Origin: Planctomycetaceae bacterium
Lineage (GTDB): Bacteria > Planctomycetota > Planctomycetia > Pirellulales > UBA1268
DNA: 57,023 nucleotides
Assembly: GCA_947459185.1 (NCBI GenBank)
Contig: CANHCU010000007.1
Location: 1 to 57,023 of the forward strand
Direction: 5' to 3'
Shown: positions 38,079-46,404 of the stretch, piece after piece
Layout: each line of letters opens with the position of its first letter
Position numbering within the stretch: position 1 is the stretch's first letter
Made by a program: the position numbers and the translations under genes
The notes under the pieces: generated by a model
The model's database searches: none
The model's input: only the letters and a program-made list of their open reading frames with translations
Told to the model about the DNA's origin: nothing

Positions 38079-38690
38079 ATGCCAGATTCCTTGATCGTGA
38101 TTCGCTCAGGTGCGACCGACTTTGAACTGCAGGGCCGTATTCGCGGCGCCGTTGACATCCCGCTCTGTTCCGCTGGCGTCGCCGAGGCGGAGCATGCGGC
38201 CACAGTGCTGGCCGGATCACCGGCCATCGCGCTCTATACGTCCGACGAGATCTGTACCGTGGAAACCGGCCGCATCGTCGGCAGGGCCATCGGCCTGAAG
38301 CCACGGGTCGTCCCTCATCTGCACAACCTCGATCAGGGGCTTTGGCAGGGGATGCTCGTCGAGGAGATTCGCCGCAAGCAGCCGCGGCTCTATCGGCAGT
38401 GGCAGGACAACCCCTGGGCGATCGCGCCCCCTGAGGGGGAGCTCCTCGAAGAGGCCTGCGAACGCGTCGAGGTGGCGCTCGAAAAACTTCTCCGTCGGCA
38501 CCCGCACGGATGCGTGGCGGTCGTCGTGCCCGAACCGCTCGACCGCATCGTCCGCTGGATCGTGGCGGGAGAGTCGATCGGCGACCTGTGGGGCCGCGAT
38601 CCCCATCGCGAACCACTCGTGGAGATACCGGTAGCGGCACAGTGGGCCCGCAAAACCCGCGTTGACCGTCGCCAGCCGGCCCCGACGTGA
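38079..38690 (+). CDS. Histidine phosphatase superfamily pseudoenzyme
   Basis: This is a homologue of the phosphoglycerate-mutase-like phosphatases, but the catalytic histidines are not there. The 203-residue protein starts LIVIRSGATDFELQGRIRG at residue 5. Active members have RHG at the position of R9-S10-G11, followed by ...N..G.. where this protein has ELQGR. The second catalytic histidine (normally in a SHG segment near the end) falls at about 147-152 and reads VVVPEPLDR, without histidine. The fold is otherwise intact, with EEIRRKQPRLYRQWQDNP like that of the family. It follows rpe; whether it is co-transcribed is likely but unproven. Confidence 0.75.
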   Translation: MPDSLIVIRSGATDFELQGRIRGAVDIPLCSAGVAEAEHAATVLAGSPAIALYTSDEICTVETGRIVGRAIGLKPRVVPHLHNLDQGLWQGMLVEEIRRKQPRLYRQWQDNPWAIAPPEGELLEEACERVEVALEKLLRRHPHGCVAVVVPEPLDRIVRWIVAGESIGDLWGRDPHREPLVEIPVAAQWARKTRVDRRQPAPT

Positions 38691-38878
38691 GTCGCCTCTG
38701 CCTGAACTGCCCCGCTGATCTCGGCGTCGCCAGCCGCCAATTCCGGCGCAGCCGCGCAGCGGAGCCCCGGGCTACAATGCCAGCCCGGGCGTCGGCCGTC
38801 CGCCACCATCCTCTGACACCAGCGTGCTTCGGCACACGGTGACATCACTCGCACACCACACGCTCACGACACTTGCTC

Positions 38879-39808
38879 ATGGAACGCCGCCGCTCTTCGC
38901 GACCGAGCCCTGAAGCCGCCGCTGGCCCACAGACCGCCGGCGTGGTGGCAGATGCCGATGCCGGTGCAGTTGCGACCCCAGCGGCTAAGGCTCCGCCGGC
39001 AACTCGGACCAAGCGGGGCGTGCCCGAGGGCCTCTGGCAGAAGTGCGAGGGCTGCGGCGCCACGATCTACCGCAAGGAAGCGGAGGAGATGCAGAACGTC
39101 TGCCCGCAGTGCGGCTTCCATTGGTATGTGTCGGCAGCGCAGCGGATCGCGCAGCTGCTCGACGACGGCACCTTCGAGGAATGGGATGCCAATCTGCGGC
39201 CGACCGATCCCCTTGGCTTCCGAGACAAAAAGGCCTATGCCGAACGGATCGTGGCCGAGCAGAAGCGTACGGGCATGCCCGATGCCGTCGTCACAGGCAC
39301 CGGCATGATTCGGGCCCGCCGCGTCGCCTGCGGCGTGACCGATTCCTCGTTCATCATGGGCAGCATGGGGAGCGTGGTCGGCGAACGGCTGGCGCGGCTG
39401 GTTGAGCGGGCCACGGCCGGCAAATTGCCGCTCATCATCATCAGTGCGTCGGGCGGCGGCGCCCGCATGCACGAGGGTATTCTGTCGCTGATGCAGATGG
39501 CGAAGGTGTCGGCGGCGCTGGCCAGGCATTCGCAGGCCGGGGGCCTGTTCATCTCCGTGCTCACCAATCCGACGATGGGTGGCGTGGCGGCGAGCTTCGC
39601 GTCGCTCGGCGACCTCTGCTTTGCGGAGCCGCGGGCTCTGATCGGCTTCGCCGGGCCGCGAACGATCAAGGCGACGATCCGTGTGGAGCTGCCGAAGGGC
39701 TTCCAGACGAGCGAGTTCCTACTGGAGCACGGCTTCATCGATCGCATCGTGGCCCGCAAGGATCTCAAGAGCGAGATCGCCCGGGCCATCGACTACTGCG
39801 GCGGGTAG
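38879..39808 (+). CDS. accD: Acetyl-CoA carboxylase carboxyltransferase subunit beta
   Basis: One half of the carboxyltransferase that moves CO2 from biotin to acetyl-CoA in fatty acid synthesis. The 309-residue protein has an unconserved Ala/Pro-rich N-terminal 40 residues and a four-cysteine zinc ribbon (CEGCG ... CPQCGFH). The carboxyltransferase core follows ([47 protein letters not shown]). ATG 38879 is preferred over TTG 38873. accA is not in the window. A copy of the dispersed hairpin repeat follows 5 bp after the stop. Confidence 0.96.
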   Translation: MERRRSSRPSPEAAAGPQTAGVVADADAGAVATPAAKAPPATRTKRGVPEGLWQKCEGCGATIYRKEAEEMQNVCPQCGFHWYVSAAQRIAQLLDDGTFEEWDANLRPTDPLGFRDKKAYAERIVAEQKRTGMPDAVVTGTGMIRARRVACGVTDSSFIMGSMGSVVGERLARLVERATAGKLPLIIISASGGGARMHEGILSLMQMAKVSAALARHSQAGGLFISVLTNPTMGGVAASFASLGDLCFAEPRALIGFAGPRTIKATIRVELPKGFQTSEFLLEHGFIDRIVARKDLKSEIARAIDYCGG

Positions 39809-39812
39809 ACAG

Positions 39813-39845
39813 ATCCCGTCGCTCACGCTCCGGGCTTGGATAGAT
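39813..39845. repeat. Dispersed hairpin repeat, partial copy 2
   Basis: It contains the single module (about 39813-39842) that forms the left arm of the other copies, with a few changes, directly after the accD stop. No complementary second arm is seen nearby, so this copy looks truncated. Confidence 0.65.
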
Positions 39846-39908
39846 GCTCCCGCCAAATGATGCTATTGTTCCAAGAGAGTTTTGCATCGCTATCTGCGCG
39901 ACCATCCG

Positions 39909-40130
39909 ATGACAAACGACACATCCATATCTTCGCGCACGTTCACGGTCACCGACCACGCGGAGCAGCACGAAGCGGACCGACGGCTGTGGCTCAGCCA
40001 CACGCCAGAAGAGCGACTCGCTGTCGTCGAGCAGTTGAGAATCGAAGCCGGGAGGTTTCTGCATGAGCACCCCGAGTACCCATCCCGACTTCGAAGACTT
40101 CTTACGATTGCTGGAAGAACAACGCGTTGA
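39909..40130 (+). CDS. Small protein, putative antitoxin-like partner
   Basis: A 73-residue acidic/basic protein (REYWLSRTPEERL-like: here RRLWLSHTPEERLAVVEQLR) of a type I recall immediately upstream of nucleotidyltransferase genes in many genomes. ATG 39909 is preferred over TTG 39882. It overlaps the next gene by 68 bases, which points to co-expression. Whether it acts as an antitoxin is inference from the arrangement. Confidence 0.6.
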   Translation: MTNDTSISSRTFTVTDHAEQHEADRRLWLSHTPEERLAVVEQLRIEAGRFLHEHPEYPSRLRRLLTIAGRTTR

Positions 40131-40512
40131 TTACATGATCGTCGGCGGTTATGCCGTCGCGTTTCATGGTTTCCCGCGGTTCACGAAGGACATTGACGTC
40201 TTCTTCGCGGATGATCGTGAGAATCTCGCTCGACTCCACGCTGCACTTGTCGCGTTCGGCTTCCAGGAGTCGACGGTATCAGTCGAGGTGCTGCAACGTC
40301 CCGACTCGGTGTTCTCGATTGGCCTCGAGCCCGTGAGAATCGATCTGCTCAACCGCATCGCGGGCATTTCGTTCGAAGAGGCTCGTCACCAAACGGTCCG
40401 CGGACGCTATGGCGGGGTCGCGGTGAACTTCATCGGCCGCGATGCCCTGCTACAAAACAAACGGGCCACGGGACGCGCCCGCGACCTTGGCGACGTCGAG
40501 GAACTGGGCTGA
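40063..40512 (+). CDS. Nucleotidyltransferase, possible toxin of a TA pair
   Basis: A member of the DNA polymerase-beta nucleotidyltransferase superfamily, 149 residues. It keeps the GGYAVAFHG loop at 28-36 and the DID metal-binding pair at 43-45. The later DLLNRIAGISFEEA segment and the C-terminal NKRATGRARDLGDVEEL are typical of small stand-alone members annotated as AbiEii/MenT-like or DUF6036-like toxins. The substrate (nucleotide and target) cannot be read from the sequence. It forms a two-gene unit with the 73-residue gene. Its 185-base downstream region carries repeats. Confidence 0.75.
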   Translation: MSTPSTHPDFEDFLRLLEEQRVDYMIVGGYAVAFHGFPRFTKDIDVFFADDRENLARLHAALVAFGFQESTVSVEVLQRPDSVFSIGLEPVRIDLLNRIAGISFEEARHQTVRGRYGGVAVNFIGRDALLQNKRATGRARDLGDVEELG

Positions 40513-40535
40513 TCCAAGGTCGCAAAAAGAGTGTC

Positions 40536-40687
40536 GCAAAAGAGCTGCGTTTCCTTTTCTTCTCCGAACCGTGGCCACGAGTTTCTAACTTGTGGAATCG
40601 ATGCGGAGAACACTGACAAGTTAAAAACTTGCCGCCACGGGGGGCAGCACATCCCGTGCCGAGCAGAAGTGGCTGCGTCGCCTTTTC
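40536..40687. repeat. Nested repeat region, possible MITE-like element
   Basis: An imperfect palindrome has 25-base arms 40569-40593 and 40616-40640 (21 of 25 matching) around a 22-base loop. It is flanked by 40536-40559 and about 40666-40687, which are direct, degenerate copies of the right arm of the palindrome at 7112-7135. The 185-base gap after the nucleotidyltransferase gene is almost filled by this structure. Confidence 0.7.
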
Positions 40688-40697
40688 TATTTTGAGG

Positions 40698-41147
40698 CTA
40701 CTCGCCGGAGCTGCGGAGAGGGAAATCCGCCTTGTTCGCGCCGGGGGTCACAGTGACCATAAGTTTCGAGCGGGCGTTGTAGCACTCCGGCACGAACTGT
40801 TCGACGGCCTCGAGCGACTGGCCTTTCGGATCAAACATGTTTGGCAGGGCCTTGCCCGTCTTTCGCAGCGCGGTGATCTCGACCTTGTATCGGCCGCCGG
40901 CCAGCGGCCCCTTCTGGGCCGGCACCTGATACCGCCCGGCCTCAATTCCAGCTCCGGTGGACGGTCCCTGGGTGCCCTCGACGGGCGTGAAGATGATCGT
41001 TCCGGTCGCCACCGGCTGGCCGTCGTAGGAGACATCGCCGCCGATGCTCACCTTCCCGGTATTGCGGCCGCAGCCGGCAGCGAACACGAGCAACACGGCT
41101 AGGAACCACCCGTGGATATTCCTCGTCGAGCTACTGCGCACTCGCAT
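40698..41147 (-). CDS. Probable lipoprotein, planctomycete DUF1559-associated
   Basis: A 149-residue exported protein with a signal peptide ([13 protein letters not shown]) ending in a lipobox cysteine. A single beta-rich domain follows ([36 protein letters not shown]), resembling carboxypeptidase-regulatory or transthyretin-like folds. Such small lipoproteins commonly follow DUF1559 genes in planctomycetes. It overlaps the upstream DUF1559 gene by 17 bases. The function is unknown. Confidence 0.8.
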   Translation of the reverse strand: MRVRSSSTRNIHGWFLAVLLVFAAGCGRNTGKVSIGGDVSYDGQPVATGTIIFTPVEGTQGPSTGAGIEAGRYQVPAQKGPLAGGRYKVEITALRKTGKALPNMFDPKGQSLEAVEQFVPECYNARSKLMVTVTPGANKADFPLRSSGE

Positions 41148-42123
41148 CGGCGACTTCCGCTCCGTTGATGCTGCCGAGCGCCTGCCATACGGTCGTGCTC
41201 ACGTTGTCGCTCATGAAGAGCACGGCTCCGTCGGCCATGCCTGCATTCACCCCGCCCGAATGCTTGCTACGGGCTGAGAAAACGAGGTTCGCCCATTCAG
41301 AGGCACCACCGTTGCACGGAGCGGTTGGCGTCGACACGCACATGTTGAAGGAGCCACCCGCGACTACGCTCCAAATCGCATCCGGCACGTTCGAATTCGG
41401 CGTGTTTTTGTGGGAATACTGAGCTCCCCACTCGCCCCACCACCTTCCACGATGATCAGCCGAATCAGGTTTTCCCGCGATGGATTCAGACACAGCGACG
41501 GTTTTTGACAGGCCATCGGTGACGTTTTTCATCCGCCGCGTGACATTGAAATTGAAGAGCGAACGCAGGTCGGATGTGCTTTTGCCCCCGCTAAACTGCG
41601 TGTAGTCGGCATCCTTCGACACCATCCCGGCATCCGGGCTGAAGCAGCCGACATAGTTGGACCGCGGACCGGTTGTCGAGCCGTACGTCCATTTGGTGCC
41701 CAAGGCGCTATCTGAAGGACATGTGTAGCCCACGACGCTCTTCAGATTCGCGATCGTAAAACTCGCCGAGGCTTGCGGACTGAGGACGGGCGCGAGGCTG
41801 CTATAGAGCCCCGCCTCCTCGACGAAGGGGAGCAGTTGTTGCATCCAGGTGATCCGCTGGTTGAAAGCGGTTCCCATATTGGAAGGGGCCAACACACCAG
41901 TAGGAAACTGTTGCTTGCCATCGTGAAAAGTATTCAACGCCAGCGTGATCTGCTTGAGGTTGTTGGAGCACGTGCTGCGGCGGGCACTCTCGCGGGCCGA
42001 CTGCACGGCCGGCAGCAAGAGGCCGACGAGCGTGCCGATGATCGCGATCACGACCAGAAGTTCGACCAGCGTGAAGCCATGTGGGTGGCAGCCGCAGGCT
42101 GCATGGGAACGCACGATTCGCAT
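41131..42123 (-). CDS. DUF1559 domain protein with pseudopilin N-terminal cleavage motif
   Basis: A surface or periplasmic protein of a family greatly expanded in planctomycetes. The 330-residue product from ATG 42123 has the prepilin-like [20 protein letters not shown] (residues 17-36). The DUF1559 body begins [20 protein letters not shown], and the C-terminal H-x9-DG signature is present ([12 protein letters not shown]). A GGAGA ribosome-binding site lies five bases before the ATG. The exact role is not established; the N-terminus suggests processing by a prepilin peptidase. Confidence 0.95.
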   Translation of the reverse strand: MRIVRSHAACGCHPHGFTLVELLVVIAIIGTLVGLLLPAVQSARESARRSTCSNNLKQITLALNTFHDGKQQFPTGVLAPSNMGTAFNQRITWMQQLLPFVEEAGLYSSLAPVLSPQASASFTIANLKSVVGYTCPSDSALGTKWTYGSTTGPRSNYVGCFSPDAGMVSKDADYTQFSGGKSTSDLRSLFNFNVTRRMKNVTDGLSKTVAVSESIAGKPDSADHRGRWWGEWGAQYSHKNTPNSNVPDAIWSVVAGGSFNMCVSTPTAPCNGGASEWANLVFSARSKHSGGVNAGMADGAVLFMSDNVSTTVWQALGSINGAEVADASAQ

Positions 42124-42270
42124 GAGTATCTCTCCGAAGCCAGGCCGATGCGGTTGCGAGGTTGCTTTGAAAGGGGTCCACCCACCGTTCAAACCCTTTC
42201 CGAAGAGGGTACACCTACCCCCCCGCCCCGTCAATGAAAAAGCCCGTGCGCCAGCCACAAATCTCCGCGC

Positions 42271-42326
42271 ATACAAGCCCCCGGCGTAAGCCGGGGGATC
42301 CCGTCGCTTATGCTTCGGGCTTGTAT
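42271..42326. repeat. Dispersed hairpin repeat, copy 3 with nested hairpin
   Basis: Outer arms 42271-42280 and 42317-42326 are complementary. Inside, 42278-42297 forms a second, GC-rich hairpin with loop GTAA. A 25-base module, 42276-42300, recurs exactly inverted at 49113-49137. It begins 8 bases beyond the stop of the dehydratase gene on the minus strand, so it may terminate that transcript. Confidence 0.85.
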
Positions 42327-42333
42327 CGGTGAT

Positions 42334-42690
42334 TCACGCCGGGGCCAACGCGTCGATCTTCGCCGCGAGGATGAAGTCGTTTTCGGAGAGGCCGCCGATG
42401 GCGTGCGTGTAGATCTCGATCCAGACGGTGCGGTAGCCCTCCAGATGCAGGTCGGGATGGTGCTGCTCCCGCTCTGCCAAAGCTCCCACGTTGTTCATAA
42501 GCTTGATGCACTCGCGGAAGTTTTTGAGCGCGAGGTCGCGGCGGATCCGCGTGCCGTCGTGTGTGAGCCGCCAGGCGGGCAGCCTGGCCAACTGGGCCTC
42601 CGCTTCCGAGAGGGAGTATTTCGGCACGCCCCCTTCGCAGGGCACGCACTTCTTGGCGGTGAGATCACAGGCGGTTTGGGGGGATGGCAT
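42334..42690 (-). CDS. phhB: Pterin-4a-carbinolamine dehydratase
   Basis: It dehydrates the pterin carbinolamine formed by aromatic amino acid hydroxylases; it is also known as a moonlighting transcription cofactor in animals. The 118-residue protein from ATG 42690 keeps the family signature: E-x-x-HHP (REQHHPDL), then a tyrosine, the TH pair in EIYTHAIGGL, and a terminal D in SENDFILAAKID. A second start 147 bp upstream adds unconserved residues. No aromatic hydroxylase is in the window. Confidence 0.92.
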   Translation of the reverse strand: MPSPQTACDLTAKKCVPCEGGVPKYSLSEAEAQLARLPAWRLTHDGTRIRRDLALKNFRECIKLMNNVGALAEREQHHPDLHLEGYRTVWIEIYTHAIGGLSENDFILAAKIDALAPA

Positions 42691-42853
42691 GGTCTGCTCC
42701 TCGCGTGTCGTGGACGCGAGGATGGCCCTCGCGTTGGCCGAGGATACCACGAAACATCGGCACGCTGGCCGCCTCCGGTTGGTAACTATACTGAAACGAC
42801 GGACGATGCCCCGCCTCATCACTCGCCAGGCAGCCACCGAAGCAGGAGTACGG

Positions 42854-45800
42854 ATGCGAAAACAGTTGCATGGCCAGCCGGCCGGTCTCCACGGTATCGT
42901 GCTGGCCGTGGTGCTGACGGCGCTCGCGGCAGACGACGGCTTCGCTGCCGAGCCCTACAACCCGCCGATCGCGGCGGCCTCAGACGAAGCCGCACGGGCG
43001 ACCGCGGCGATCGGCCTGCCCGCCGGCTTCCGGGCCGAACTGGTCGCCGCCGAGCCCGAACTCGCCAACCCCGTCGCATTTACCTTCGACGACCGAGGTC
43101 GGATTCTCGTCTGCGAGACCTTCCGCACCGACCGGGGAGCCGAAGACAACCGTCGCCACATGAACTGGCTCGACGACGATCTCGCCGCCCGCAGCATCGA
43201 GGATCGGCTCGCCTACATCCGCAAGCATGCGGGGCCCGATCTCAAGGCCTACACCGCCGAGCACGATCGCCTGCGGCTGCTCGTTGACCGGGATGCCGAC
43301 GGCCGGTTCGAAGGCTCCACCATCTTTGCCGACGGATTCAACGACGTCCTCGACGGCATCGGCGCCGGCGTGCTGGCCCGCAACGGCGAGGTCTTCTACA
43401 CCTGCATTCCGCACCTCTGGCGGCTCCGCGACGACAACGACGACGGCGTGGCCGATGACCGGCAGTCGCTCCACCGTGGCTACGGAGTCCGCTTCGCCTT
43501 TTACGGCCACGACCTGCACGGCCTCTGCTGGGGACCCGACGGCAGACTCTACTTCTCGATCGGCGACCGCGGCCTCAACATCCCGCTGGCCGACGGCCGG
43601 ATCGTGATGCCCGACCGGGGCGGGGTGCTGCGGTGCGAGCCCGATGGCTCTGGCCTGGAGGTGGTCCACGAGGGACTGCGCAACCCGCAGGAACTCGCCT
43701 TCGACGACCTCGGCAATCTGTTCACGGGCGATAACAACAGCGACGCCGAAGATAAGGCTCGGTTTGTGCACGTGATCGACGGTGGTGATTCCGGCTGGCG
43801 AATGCACTATCAGTATCTGTCCGATCGGGGGCCGTGGGGCCGCGAGAAACTCTGGCAGACGGCGTTCGACGGCTCCGCGGCCTATGCCCTTCCGCCGCTC
43901 AAGCATGTTGCGTCGGGCCCGGCAGGCCTCTGCTTCGACTCGGGCGTGGGGCTGCCACCGCAGTTTGCCGGACGTTTCTTCCTCTGCGACTTCCATGGCA
44001 CGTCGGCCGGCAGCGGCGTCAACGCGATCACGGTCGCGGCCCGCGGTGCGGGCTTCGAGGTGACAGGGAGCGAGCCGTTCGCGAAGAACGTCCTCGCCAG
44101 CGACTGTGAGTTTGGTCCCGACGGCGATCTCTACCTGCTCGACTTTGTCGAAGGCTGGCGGGGACCGAACAAGGGGCGGATCCATCGGATCGTGCGGACC
44201 GGCCGCACGCCAGAAGAGGAACTGTTGCAGACGCAGACACGGCTGCTCCTGACGACCGACTTTGCCTCCCGCGATACGAAGGAGTTGCTCGATTTGCTCG
44301 GGCATGGCGATCGTCGCGTCAGGCTCTTTGCGCAGTTCGCGATCGCCGGCCAGCACACGCCTCCGGTTGATCGCCTCGCAACGCTGGCGGCCGACGCATC
44401 TCAGCCTGTGCAGCGGCGGATCCACGCCCTCTGGGCCCTCGGCCAGATCGGCCGTTCGCGATCAGCCGCCTCCACGTCGGCCGCTGCCGCCCTGCTCGAC
44501 ACCGCCACCTCGCTCGTCCCAGCCACCGAACGCGAACCACTGGCCCAGGCCTGCCGGGTGCTGGGTGACCTGCGGCTTGCAGCGGCCATTCCGATGCTCA
44601 TCGAGCGGCTCCGCGACGACAGCCCGCGGGTGCGTTTCTATGCCGCTCAGGGCCTGGGCAGGATCGGCGATGCCGCCGCGATCGAGCCGCTGGTAACCCT
44701 GCTCCGCGATGATGCGACGGCCCATCTCACCGACTTTCAGCAGTGCGATCGGACGCTGCGGCAGGCGGCGACGGTGGCGCTGGCCCGTTGCGCCGGCTAT
44801 CGATCGCCCGGACTCCAACCAGCAGCGACGAACGCGGGCGACTCGTTGAAGCCGTTCATCACAGATGCCTCGCCCGAGGTGCGGCTCGCCATCGCGGTGG
44901 CCCTGCGGCGGCTCACCTCGCCGCTCCTGGCCCGCTGCCTCGACGACACCGATCCCCGCGTGGTGCTGGAGGCCGCGCGGGGCATCTATGACGAGCCGAT
45001 TGCAGCAGCCTTGCCAGCGTTGGCGGCAGTCGCGAGCCGTTTTCCGGCCGTCTGCGGCACGACGGCAACGACGCCTACGCCAACAGCGGCCGCGACGTTC
45101 GACGCCGATCCACTCTGGCGGCGGGTGATCGCCGCCAACGACATACTGGGCCAGCGGGAGAACGCGGCCGCCCTCGTCGGCCTCGCCTCACGATCGGCAT
45201 TGCCGCCAACCCTGCGGCAGCTCACCATCGACTGCCTCCGCGACTGGGCCCAGCCGCCGGTTCGCGACCGGGTGCTCGGTTCGTCGAGGCCTGCGGGGGC
45301 CCGCGATGCAGGTGTCGCCGCTGTCGAGGTCGGCACCGGTCTCGCCGCGCTGCGTGCTGCGGCTGGCCCGCTCGGTCCCGACGTTTTGATGGCGGCCGTC
45401 AGCCTTGGCGTGCCGGGGACGGGCCAACTGATCGCCGACGCGGCGGTGGACCGGGCCACCGATGCCGCCAAGCGTGTCGCGCTTATCGAAGCCCTGCGGA
45501 AGGCCAACGCCCCCGAACTGTCGGCCGTGATGACAACGCTCCTCAACGATACCGACCCGCAAGTGAGGGCCGGTGCGCTGCGGTCGCTGGCGACGATCGC
45601 CCCCGATGACTTTCTGAAGGCGGCGGCCGCGGTGGTCGCCGGCGATGCGATTCCGGAACTGCAGGCAACGCTCGACGCCGTGAGCGGAATAAAAGGGGAC
45701 GGGGCCACTGCGATCGTTCGTGCCGCGATCGACAGAATGAAGCAGGGCACGCTCCCGCCGGAAGTCCATCTGGAGGCAATCGAGGCCGCAGCGGCACGAC

Positions 45801-46330
45801 AACTCTCCACGTCCGACTTGCCCAGAGCCTCCGCAGCCGAGGGCTCAACGCCCGACACACTCGCGGCCTACCGCCGGTCGCTCTCTGGCGGCGATGTGGC
45901 CCGCGGCGAGGCCGTGTTTCTCAACAAAACTGCCGTGTCGTGCAGCCGCTGTCATAAGGTGGGGAGTCGAGGAGGCGAGGTCGGTCCCAATCTGACCGGC
46001 ATCGGCCTGGCCAGAACCCGTGAGACGTTGCTCGAATCGATCGTCGAGCCGAATGCCGCGATCAGCCCCGGCTATGGCACGCTGACGCTGGTGCTCGACG
46101 ATGGCACGACGGTCAGCGGCGTCTTTCGCGGAGAGAACGAGCAGGAGGTCGAACTGATGCTCGCGGATGGGTCGCAGCGAAAAATTCCCGTGGCGGAGAT
46201 CGAGGACCGCGCGGTTGGCCTGTCGGCGATGCCCGCGGATATCCGAGACAAGCTCACGCCCCGCGAACTCCGCGATCTCGTCGCGTATCTTGCCTCCCTG
46301 AAGGGAGATCCAGCAGCGTCGAAGCACTGA
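42854..46330 (+). CDS. PVC-type heme-binding CxxCH protein with beta-propeller and HEAT repeats
   Basis: A large secreted or periplasmic protein characteristic of planctomycetes and verrucomicrobia. From ATG 42854 (preceded by AGGAG) the 1158-residue product has a signal peptide (GIVLAVVLTALAADDGFA). A sugar-dehydrogenase-like propeller occupies roughly 50-460 (LPAGFRAELVAAEPELANPV; GLRNPQELAFDDLGNLFTGD). Many HEAT-like repeats fill about 470-960. A cytochrome c-like domain follows with CSRCH at residues 1030-1034, ending in GYGTLTLVLDDGTTVSGV and a LVAYLASLK tail. The role is unknown; electron transfer coupled to sugar oxidation is often suggested. Confidence 0.95.
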   Translation: MRKQLHGQPAGLHGIVLAVVLTALAADDGFAAEPYNPPIAAASDEAARATAAIGLPAGFRAELVAAEPELANPVAFTFDDRGRILVCETFRTDRGAEDNRRHMNWLDDDLAARSIEDRLAYIRKHAGPDLKAYTAEHDRLRLLVDRDADGRFEGSTIFADGFNDVLDGIGAGVLARNGEVFYTCIPHLWRLRDDNDDGVADDRQSLHRGYGVRFAFYGHDLHGLCWGPDGRLYFSIGDRGLNIPLADGRIVMPDRGGVLRCEPDGSGLEVVHEGLRNPQELAFDDLGNLFTGDNNSDAEDKARFVHVIDGGDSGWRMHYQYLSDRGPWGREKLWQTAFDGSAAYALPPLKHVASGPAGLCFDSGVGLPPQFAGRFFLCDFHGTSAGSGVNAITVAARGAGFEVTGSEPFAKNVLASDCEFGPDGDLYLLDFVEGWRGPNKGRIHRIVRTGRTPEEELLQTQTRLLLTTDFASRDTKELLDLLGHGDRRVRLFAQFAIAGQHTPPVDRLATLAADASQPVQRRIHALWALGQIGRSRSAASTSAAAALLDTATSLVPATEREPLAQACRVLGDLRLAAAIPMLIERLRDDSPRVRFYAAQGLGRIGDAAAIEPLVTLLRDDATAHLTDFQQCDRTLRQAATVALARCAGYRSPGLQPAATNAGDSLKPFITDASPEVRLAIAVALRRLTSPLLARCLDDTDPRVVLEAARGIYDEPIAAALPALAAVASRFPAVCGTTATTPTPTAAATFDADPLWRRVIAANDILGQRENAAALVGLASRSALPPTLRQLTIDCLRDWAQPPVRDRVLGSSRPAGARDAGVAAVEVGTGLAALRAAAGPLGPDVLMAAVSLGVPGTGQLIADAAVDRATDAAKRVALIEALRKANAPELSAVMTTLLNDTDPQVRAGALRSLATIAPDDFLKAAAAVVAGDAIPELQATLDAVSGIKGDGATAIVRAAIDRMKQGTLPPEVHLEAIEAAAARQLSTSDLPRASAAEGSTPDTLAAYRRSLSGGDVARGEAVFLNKTAVSCSRCHKVGSRGGEVGPNLTGIGLARTRETLLESIVEPNAAISPGYGTLTLVLDDGTTVSGVFRGENEQEVELMLADGSQRKIPVAEIEDRAVGLSAMPADIRDKLTPRELRDLVAYLASLKGDPAASKH

Positions 46331-46404
46331 TCCCTGCAACGTGGAGCTGTGCCGCACACTGCTCACACGATTCATGCTGTTCATGCCGTCCAAGAAACAT
46401 CCCC

